Part shown: positions 1-4,840 of the stretch, piece after piece
Layout: each line of letters opens with the position of its first letter
How positions within the stretch are numbered: the stretch's first letter is position 1
The notes under the pieces: generated by a model
The model's input: the letters and a program-made list of their open reading frames with translations, nothing else
Told to the model about the DNA's origin: nothing
Database searches by the model: none
Origin: Christensenella sp. UBA941
GTDB taxonomy: Bacteria > Bacillota > Clostridia > Christensenellales > UBA941
Assembly (NCBI GenBank): GCA_002293365.1
Contig: DBDD01000169.1
Location: forward strand, 1 to 6,936
Direction of reading: 5' to 3'
Length of the DNA stretch: 6,936 nt
Position numbers and translations under genes: made by a program

Positions 1-1
1 C

Positions 2-610
2 GGCCAGAAATGGGTCGCCGCCCTCGAAGACATAAAGACGCTTTATGAGATGGGCTTCTTCCCCGAAAACACGCTGACCGCAACCGACAACGAAACCTTC
101 CAGATCATGTATGACGGCGACGCCGCGTTCGCGATCGACGGCAGCTGGAAAGTCAGCGCGTTCCTCGAAAACGCCGCCGACCATATCGACGACTACAAGG
201 TTCTGTATGTGCCCGGCAAGAACCAGCGCTCCGCCGGTGACATCATCGGCGGTCTGTCCTCCGGCTACTACATCACGAGAAAGGCGTGGGACAACCCCGC
301 GCAGCGCGAAGCCGCCGTCAATTTCGTAATGTACATGACCTCCGATCCGCTCATCAATAAATTCGCCGCGGCTGTCGTATCGACCTCGGCCCTGAAGAAC
401 CCGCAGCTCGACGCTTCCGGCGCCGCAAGCTCGCTGCACGAGAGCGTACTCGTAATGCTGAACGACGTTTCCGGCGTCGCCCCGGCCGTACAGGATACGA
501 TCAATGCCGGCGCAGCTGACTTGCTGAACAACGTCCGTAACGTCGTCGCCGGCGAAATGAGCGCGGCAGACGCCGTAACCAGCGCGATCGCCCTATTCAA
601 TACCGACTAA
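2..610 (+). CDS. Extracellular solute-binding protein of a sugar ABC transporter (3' part)
   Basis: The frame is open from base 2 of the window to the TAA at 608-610, giving the last 202 residues; the start, signal peptide and N-terminal lobe lie upstream. The visible part resembles the C-terminal half of family 1 (CUT1, MalE/UgpB-like) binding proteins, which capture a sugar outside the membrane and deliver it to a MalF/MalG-type channel. Supporting features are a DGDAAFAIDGSW stretch, typical of the ligand-cleft strand with its aromatic residue, then GGLSSGYYITRKAWDNP and a helix ending YMTSDPLINKF. The end is rich in Ala, Asp and Ser, as expected for an exported soluble domain. Two permease genes follow on the same strand after a terminator and promoter, which fits this role. 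The substrate cannot be told from the sequence; oligosaccharides or glycerol-phosphate compounds are both possible. Family assignment is firm, substrate unknown. Confidence 0.85.
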   Translation, partial: GQKWVAALEDIKTLYEMGFFPENTLTATDNETFQIMYDGDAAFAIDGSWKVSAFLENAADHIDDYKVLYVPGKNQRSAGDIIGGLSSGYYITRKAWDNPAQREAAVNFVMYMTSDPLINKFAAAVVSTSALKNPQLDASGAASSLHESVLVMLNDVSGVAPAVQDTINAGAADLLNNVRNVVAGEMSAADAVTSAIALFNTD

Positions 611-651
611 TAAGCGGGCTGCTTTCGTCCGGTCTTGAACCGCTAACGCAG

Positions 652-686
652 GCTGCCCGGAAAAATAAAAAACCGGGCAGCTTTTT
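652..686 (+). terminator. Intrinsic terminator after the binding-protein gene
   Basis: A perfect 9-bp GC-rich stem (GCTGCCCGG at 652-660, CCGGGCAGC at 673-681) encloses a 12-nt A-rich loop and is followed directly by TTTTT at 682-686. It starts 42 nt after the stop codon. It probably ends or attenuates the transcript of the binding-protein gene, so that this protein is made in excess over the permeases, a common arrangement in binding-protein-dependent importers. Confidence 0.9.
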
Positions 687-698
687 CCAGTTAATTTA

Positions 699-707
699 TG
701 ATATAAT
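699..707 (+). promoter_or_regulatory. Extended -10 promoter for the permease genes
   Basis: TGATATAAT at 699-707 matches the extended -10 element TGnTATAAT exactly. The hexamer 17 bp upstream (AGCTTT, 679-684) is a poor -35 and lies in the terminator, which agrees with dependence on the extended -10. The transcript would start near 714, leaving a leader of about 30 nt before the ATG at 746. I looked for a CcpA (cre) operator around 711-726 and saw none. Confidence 0.7.
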
Positions 708-745
708 ACAGCTAGAACGAATCTCAAACGAAAGGGAGAACCGTC

Positions 746-1639
746 ATGCTTCGCTCGACGATATACAAAAAGAAATCCCCGCTTCTGGTTTTCCTGATTC
801 CTGCGTTTATATTTTTAGGATTATTCCTGTTTTATCCTTTTATCGTCAACATAGTAAACAGCTTCATGCATATCCAGGACTTGGGCACCGCCGCCCAAGG
901 GCTTAACCAACCTTTCTACGATAACTACGAGAGGCTTTTTACCGACGCAGATATGGTGACGAGCCTTAAAAATACGCTGATAGTGATGGGATGTACCGTC
1001 ATATTCCAGGTCGGCATCGCGCTCGTATTGTCCATTTTGGTAGACAGCATAGGAAAGGGCGCCGGTTTCTTCCGGACCGTATACTTCTTCCCTATCGTTA
1101 TCTCCGCTACGGCGCTTGGCTTGCTTTTTAACCTGATCTTCCTCTTTCGCGGCGGCATGGTCAACCAATTGCTCGACAACCTCCAGCTCGTTACAAGAAA
1201 TATCGACTGGAAGGACGAAAACCACTTTATGTTCACGATGCTGCTGCCTGTCATGTGGCAGTACGTAGGTTTCTATTTCGTGATTCTAATAACAGGCCTC
1301 AACAACATCAGCACGGATATTTACGAAGCGGCCGCCATAGACGGCGCGTCCGGCTTTAAACGGATACGGTTTATAACCTTGCCGCTTATCTACAACGTGC
1401 TGTGTACGTGTTTGGTGCTGGCTATCACGGGCGCGCTGAAGGTGTTCGACTTACCCTGGGTCATGATGGGTACCGGCATGCCGCTTGGCAAGAGCTGGCT
1501 GACGGCAACTTATATGTACTACAATACAATGAGCCGCGGGGACGTCGATTACGCCTCCACTATTGCCATCCTTATCGTGGTGCTGGGCGTTGTGGTGTCC
1601 TTTGTAGTAAATAAAGTCTTCAAAGAAAAAGAGTATTAG
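746..1639 (+). CDS. Sugar ABC transporter permease, MalF/UgpA type
   Basis: This 297-residue protein is an inner-membrane channel subunit of a CUT1-family ABC importer. Six likely membrane segments are visible at about residues 12-35, 76-98, 109-134, 161-184, 213-233 and 271-290, matching the usual number for the short UgpA/LacF-like members that lack MalF's large periplasmic loop. The cytoplasmic EAA loop, which docks onto the ATPase, is clear: E194-A-A, G200, I210, then L212-P213. The start is ATG with GGGAG at 734-738, seven bases upstream. Ten bases separate its stop from the next permease gene, so the two are surely co-transcribed and form a heterodimeric channel. No ATPase gene accompanies them here; a shared MsmK/UgpC-type ATPase encoded elsewhere is the usual solution. 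Family is certain, the transported sugar is not. Confidence 0.93.
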   Translation: MLRSTIYKKKSPLLVFLIPAFIFLGLFLFYPFIVNIVNSFMHIQDLGTAAQGLNQPFYDNYERLFTDADMVTSLKNTLIVMGCTVIFQVGIALVLSILVDSIGKGAGFFRTVYFFPIVISATALGLLFNLIFLFRGGMVNQLLDNLQLVTRNIDWKDENHFMFTMLLPVMWQYVGFYFVILITGLNNISTDIYEAAAIDGASGFKRIRFITLPLIYNVLCTCLVLAITGALKVFDLPWVMMGTGMPLGKSWLTATYMYYNTMSRGDVDYASTIAILIVVLGVVVSFVVNKVFKEKEY

Positions 1640-1649
1640 GAGAGCGGCG

Positions 1650-2549
1650 ATGAAAGCATTACTTAAAGCAAAACGCGTGAGGCATCCGGTTCTCCCGGGC
1701 CAAAAGTTCACGCCCATCAAGCTGCTGACCTTCGCTGTCTTGATATTTTGGGCGCTTACGACGATCTATCCGTTTTTTTGGGTCATCACCAACTCGTTCC
1801 GCGTAAGGGGCGAAATCCGCTCCGATTCGTTCACCATACCGACAGGCGACAGCTTCACCTTTGACAACTACGAAAAAGCCATGGGCCGCTACGATTTTGG
1901 TACAGCGTATGTAAACAGTTTGGTCGTTTCAACCGTCGTTACAATTGTCGTTATTCTTGTTTCCGGTATGGCGGCGTACGCACTGGTACGTTACGAGTTC
2001 CGAGGGAAGAAAATACTCTATAGCCTGCTGATCGCAAGCATGATGTTCCCCGTGTTTTCAACTATTATTCCCGTCTTCCGCATGGAGGCGGCATGGGGCC
2101 TCGCAGCGACAACCAACCGCTGGATAGCGCTCATCTCGGTCATCTTGCCGCAAATCGCGGGGAATATCGCGTTTTCTACGGTCGTTTTGATGGGCTTTAT
2201 ACGTTCGTTGCCTATCGAAATAGAAGAAAGCGCGTACTTGGACGGGTGTAATGTATTCAAGATCTATTTCAAGATGATCATGCCTATGGCGAGGCCGTCG
2301 TTTGCTACAGTCGCGATTTTCGCTTTCCTCTGGTCGTACAACGACCTTTTTAGTCAGATGTTCTTCCTGCGCTATCCAAACCAGTTTACGATCACATTGA
2401 TGCTCAACGACATCAACTCGCAGGCGGGCACCAACTACGGCTACATGGCCGCCGCGGTGGTGATAATCGTCGTCCCGGTCTTGATCGTGTATATGTTCCT
2501 GCAAAAGAACATTATTAAGGGGTTGACTGCGGGGGCTATTAAGGGGTAA
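1650..2549 (+). CDS. Sugar ABC transporter permease, MalG/UgpE type
   Basis: This 299-residue membrane protein is the second channel subunit of the importer. Likely membrane segments lie at about residues 24-46, 88-111, 122-144, 158-183, 215-234 and 265-284. The EAA loop reads E193-S-A, G199, then I210-M-P212, a normal variant. The C-terminus ends GLTAGAIKG, the signature tail of MalG-like permeases, which in the maltose system reaches toward the ATPase. The start codon ATG at 1650 is set by AGGAGAG at 1638-1644, which overlaps the TAG stop of the upstream permease gene, so translation is probably coupled. A terminator begins 34 bases after the stop, making this the last gene of the unit. Confidence in the family is very high; the substrate is undetermined. 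Confidence 0.94.
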   Translation: MKALLKAKRVRHPVLPGQKFTPIKLLTFAVLIFWALTTIYPFFWVITNSFRVRGEIRSDSFTIPTGDSFTFDNYEKAMGRYDFGTAYVNSLVVSTVVTIVVILVSGMAAYALVRYEFRGKKILYSLLIASMMFPVFSTIIPVFRMEAAWGLAATTNRWIALISVILPQIAGNIAFSTVVLMGFIRSLPIEIEESAYLDGCNVFKIYFKMIMPMARPSFATVAIFAFLWSYNDLFSQMFFLRYPNQFTITLMLNDINSQAGTNYGYMAAAVVIIVVPVLIVYMFLQKNIIKGLTAGAIKG

Positions 2550-2583
2550 AAGATACGCGGTAGGCTTGCAATATCGCAGAAAT

Positions 2584-2621
2584 AATCCGCTCTCTGCTCG
2601 TCTAAGCTGGGCGGATTTTTT
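2584..2621 (+). terminator. Intrinsic terminator of the permease operon
   Basis: AATCCGC at 2584-2590 pairs with GCGGATT at 2611-2617, and a T-run covers 2616-2621, continuing as CTTT. The 20-nt loop may contain a small inner pairing (GCT 2596-2598 with AGC 2605-2607). The stem is shorter than that of the terminator at 652-686, but the position right after the last permease gene supports the call. Confidence 0.75.
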
Positions 2622-2623
2622 CT

Positions 2624-2655
2624 TTGTAATATTTCTTCATTGTAATATTTCTTTA
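2624..2655 (+). repeat. 16-bp tandem direct repeat, two copies
   Basis: Copy one (2624-2639) is TTGTAATATTTCTTCA and copy two (2640-2655) is TTGTAATATTTCTTTA, identical at 15 of 16 positions. The repeat is AT-rich in a GC-rich neighbourhood and lies between the permease terminator and the promoter of the isc operon, ending 35 bp before that promoter's -35 box. It may be a replication-slippage duplication or a pair of sites for a regulator; nothing in the sequence decides this. Confidence 0.85.
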
Positions 2656-2689
2656 TTTCGGCGTATCTCGGCGCGCTCTCAAAAAACAT

Positions 2690-2718
2690 TTGACTCCATA
2701 AATAAAAGGTGCTACTAT
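2690..2718 (+). promoter_or_regulatory. Sigma-A type promoter of the isc operon
   Basis: TTGACT at 2690-2695 and TACTAT at 2713-2718 are separated by exactly 17 bp, a near-consensus vegetative promoter with the transcript starting near 2725. The left part (ACATTTGACT, 2686-2695) resembles one half of the type 1 IscR operator (ATASYYGACT), so self-repression by the Rrf2 product is plausible, but the matching right half-site is not evident. Confidence 0.75.
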
Positions 2719-2730
2719 ATCCAAAGCGAT

Positions 2731-2764
2731 ACACGAGTAATCTTATCGGGATTATTCCGCGTGT
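2731..2764 (+). promoter_or_regulatory. Predicted hairpin in the leader of the isc operon
   Basis: In the roughly 80-nt untranslated leader, ACACGAGTAATC (2731-2742) can pair with GATTATT (2750-2756) and CGTGT (2760-2764), giving 12 bp (one G-U) broken only by a 3-nt bulge (CCG, 2757-2759) around a 7-nt loop. No T-run follows, so it is not a terminator. It may stabilise the message or be a regulatory fold. It matches no riboswitch class that I recognise. Confidence 0.4.
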
Positions 2765-2807
2765 GTGGGGCGGGGCCTCGCTGCTGCCGGATAAAGGAGG
2801 CGCGTAC

Positions 2808-3224
2808 ATGAAATTATCCTCAAAGGGACGCTACGGCCTCCTGGCGCTGTACGATCTCGCGGCGCGTTTCGGCGACGGGCCGATACCGCTAAAGGCCATA
2901 GCCTTGCGCAACGAAATCCCTGAAATGTACCTCGAACAGCTCTTTCTTTCGCTGCGCCGCAAGGGGCTTATCCAAAGCATACGCGGCGCGCAAGGCGGCT
3001 ACGAGCTGTCAAAGCCCCCTAAAGACGTAGTCGTCGGGGACGCTCTCCGCGCGCTCGAAGGCAGTACGTCCTTAATCGAGTGCGTCGAAGACGATTCCTG
3101 CGGCCAAGCGTGCGACTGTCCGAGCCGGTTCGTCTGGAAGCGTATCCAAGAGGGTATCGACTCTGCGGTAAATTCCATCACCTTGCAGGACATGCTAGAC
3201 GACCGGGCCAGTAAAGTAATATAA
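2808..3224 (+). CDS. iscR: Rrf2-family Fe-S cluster-sensing regulator, IscR-like
   Basis: This 138-residue DNA-binding protein begins MKLSSKGRYG and aligns without gaps through the first 60 or so residues with E. coli IscR as I remember it. The winged helix spans about residues 1-65; the recognition part contains YLEQLF with E43, the residue that in IscR governs choice between operator types, and the wing carries R59-G60-A-Q-G-G64-Y. Cysteines at 92, 98, 102 and 104 form the cluster-binding segment; C92, C98 and C104 match the three IscR ligands, while position 107, histidine in E. coli, is arginine. The presence of these cysteines argues against the related cysteine regulator CymR, which lacks them. 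The ATG at 2808 is chosen over the ATG at 2709 because AAAGGAGG (2793-2800) sits seven bases before it, the family's N-terminus starts there, and 2709 lies upstream of the predicted transcript start. It heads the iscS-iscU operon and probably represses it when holding a cluster. Confidence 0.88.
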   Translation: MKLSSKGRYGLLALYDLAARFGDGPIPLKAIALRNEIPEMYLEQLFLSLRRKGLIQSIRGAQGGYELSKPPKDVVVGDALRALEGSTSLIECVEDDSCGQACDCPSRFVWKRIQEGIDSAVNSITLQDMLDDRASKVI

Positions 3225-3236
3225 AAGGATGATAAC

Positions 3237-4406
3237 ATGATTTATCTCGATCACGCGGCCACGACCGCCTTAAAGCCCGAGGTTTTGGACGAAATGCTCC
3301 CCTACTTCACGGAGCGCTACGGTAACGCCTCGACGATATACTCGCTCGGACGCGAAGCGCGCAAAGGGCTCGACGCGGCGCGGGCAAGGGTAGCCGCAGC
3401 CATAAACGCCTCGCCCGACGAGATTATCTTCACAGGTTCGGGCACGGAGGCCGACAATCAGGCGCTGAATTGCGCGCTGGCGCTTGAAAAGAAGGGCAAA
3501 CATATTATAACCAGCGCCATCGAGCATCACGCGGTTTTGCACGCCGCTGAGGGGCTGAAAAAGCGCGGCTTTAAGGTTACGCTATTGCCGGTAGACGAAT
3601 ACGGTTTAGTAAGCCCCGACGCGCTCGAAAAGGCCATGACGGACGAAACGGCGCTCGTTAGTATCATGATGGCCAATAACGAGGTCGGCACAATCGAGCC
3701 CATCGCGGAGCTGGCTAAAGTAGCGAAGGCGCGTGGCGCGGCGTTCCACACGGACGCCGTACAGGCCGTCGGGTCGATTCCCGTGGACGTAAAGGCTTTG
3801 GGTGTCGATATGCTCTCGCTCTCGGCTCATAAATTCTATGGCCCCAAGGGCGTGGGCGCGCTATACGTACGCAAGGGTTTCCGGGTCGCCCCGTTCGTAT
3901 TGGGCGGCGCGCAGGAAAAAAACAAGCGCGCGGGCACGGAAAACATAGCCGGTATCGTCGGCCTCGGCAAGGCGATAGAGCTCGCCACGGGCGATTTGGA
4001 AGCGCGTTCGCAGCGCATTTTGGCCATGCGGGACGCTCTAATCGAAGGCGTTATAACGAAATTCACGGGCTCGACGCTTAATGGGCACCGGACAAAGCGG
4101 CTGCCAGGCAATGTGAACATAAGCTTTCCGTACGTCGAAAGCGAATCGCTCCTGATCCATCTCGACTTCGAGGGGATAATGGCTTCGAGCGGCTCGGCTT
4201 GCACGTCCGGCTCGCTTGAGCCTTCGCACGTGCTCATGGCTATGGGCGCGACGCACGAACAGGCGCAAGGCTCGCTCCGCATGACGCTCGGCGACGAGAA
4301 TGTGGACGGCGATATAGTAAAGACCATCGAGGCGCTCGGCCCGATTTACGAAAAGCTAAAGGCGATGTCGCCGCTCTACCAAAAAGGGGGAAAAACGCTT
4401 GTATAA
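3237..4406 (+). CDS. iscS: Cysteine desulfurase, IscS/NifS type
   Basis: This 389-residue pyridoxal-phosphate enzyme takes sulfur from cysteine, leaving alanine, and passes it as a persulfide to the Fe-S scaffold and often to tRNA-thiolating enzymes. Key residues are all present: the N-terminal YLDHAATT, H97 in EHHAV that stacks on the cofactor, NNEVG at 147-151, D173 and Q176 in HTDAVQAVG, the Schiff-base lysine K199 in SAHKFYGPKG, and the catalytic C322 in SSGSACTSGSLEPSHVL. The long, flexible cysteine loop and this motif place it in group I (IscS/NifS) rather than group II (SufS). The length is close to the usual 380-405. ATG 3237 has AAAAGGAT at 3223-3230. Twelve bases separate it from iscR, and its end overlaps iscU, so the three form one operon. 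A dedicated NifS role is less likely because no nif genes are seen nearby. Confidence 0.95.
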   Translation: MIYLDHAATTALKPEVLDEMLPYFTERYGNASTIYSLGREARKGLDAARARVAAAINASPDEIIFTGSGTEADNQALNCALALEKKGKHIITSAIEHHAVLHAAEGLKKRGFKVTLLPVDEYGLVSPDALEKAMTDETALVSIMMANNEVGTIEPIAELAKVAKARGAAFHTDAVQAVGSIPVDVKALGVDMLSLSAHKFYGPKGVGALYVRKGFRVAPFVLGGAQEKNKRAGTENIAGIVGLGKAIELATGDLEARSQRILAMRDALIEGVITKFTGSTLNGHRTKRLPGNVNISFPYVESESLLIHLDFEGIMASSGSACTSGSLEPSHVLMAMGATHEQAQGSLRMTLGDENVDGDIVKTIEALGPIYEKLKAMSPLYQKGGKTLV

Positions 4407-4770
4407 CGATACCGTACTGGAGCATTTCAGGAACCCGCGCAACGCGGGCGATATAGACAATCCCTCGGGGGTGGGCGAAGTCGGCAACGCGGCCTGCGGG
4501 GATATCATGCGCATAGCGATCGAGGTCGAGGACGACCGTATCGTAGACGTAAAGTTCAAAACGTTCGGCTGCGGCGCGGCGATAGCTTCGAGCAGCATGG
4601 CGACGGAGATGGTCAAGGGCAAGACTATTGATGAGGCGCTTCAGATTACGAATAAACAGGTTGTCGAGGCGCTGGGCGGGCTGCCCAAGCCGAAGATACA
4701 CTGCTCCGTTTTGGCGGAAGAGGCGCTGCATCTGGCGATAAAGGATTATAAAGAGAAGCACAGCGCGTAG
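4399..4770 (+). CDS. iscU: Fe-S cluster assembly scaffold, IscU/NifU N-terminal type
   Basis: This 123-residue protein is the scaffold on which a cluster is built from IscS-derived sulfur and iron before transfer to target proteins. The three ligand cysteines are C33, C58 and C102, with D35 (CGD) and H101 also conserved. It is a single-domain IscU of normal length, without the C-terminal domains of full NifU. The start is TTG at 4399: the family begins at this MYNDTVLEHFRNPRN segment, no ATG is near, and AGGGGG at 4385-4390 lies eight bases upstream. The start overlaps the last eight bases of iscS, implying coupled translation. The segment that in E. coli is LPPVK, recognised by chaperone HscA, reads LPKPK at 95-99. 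No hscA, hscB or ferredoxin gene follows, so cluster transfer may use other partners. A SufU-type protein is unlikely, since the roughly 20-residue insertion of SufU is absent. Confidence 0.93.
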   Translation: MYNDTVLEHFRNPRNAGDIDNPSGVGEVGNAACGDIMRIAIEVEDDRIVDVKFKTFGCGAAIASSSMATEMVKGKTIDEALQITNKQVVEALGGLPKPKIHCSVLAEEALHLAIKDYKEKHSA

Positions 4771-4802
4771 GCGATAAGAAACCGATTGTATATCAAACAG
4801 AG

Positions 4803-4826
4803 TGGGGGCGAGCTTGTTCGCTCCTA
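4803..4826 (+). terminator. Possible terminator hairpin between iscU and recG
   Basis: TGGGGGCGA (4803-4811) can pair with TCGCTCCTA (4818-4826), nine pairs including two G-U, around a six-base loop; a weak T-rich tail (CTTTATT, 4830-4836) follows. It begins 33 bases after the iscU stop, in the gap between converging genes, where a terminator is expected. In the recG direction the two G-U pairs become C-A mismatches and the tail is poor, so it should work better for the isc operon. Confidence 0.45.
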
Positions 4827-4840
4827 CATCTTTATTCTCC

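Noticed and set aside
613..644. Hairpin AGCGG/CCGCT after the binding-protein gene
   Set aside because: Only five pairs around a 22-base loop; the strong hairpin at 652-681 explains termination.
711..726. Possible CcpA operator (cre) near the permease promoter
   Set aside because: Aligned on its central CG, it fails most fixed positions of the cre consensus.
2709..2807. N-terminal extension of the Rrf2 gene from the ATG at 2709
   Set aside because: It lies upstream of the predicted transcript start, has no ribosome binding site and encodes nothing typical of the family; ATG 2808 has a strong one.
2566..2811. 81-codon open frame across the intergenic region before iscR
   Set aside because: It runs through a terminator, a repeat and a promoter, has no recognisable product and no ribosome binding site.
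4240..4761. 173-codon open frame on the minus strand over iscS and iscU
   Set aside because: It is antisense to two clearly identified genes, its product is arginine-rich low-information sequence, and it reflects codon bias in GC-rich DNA.
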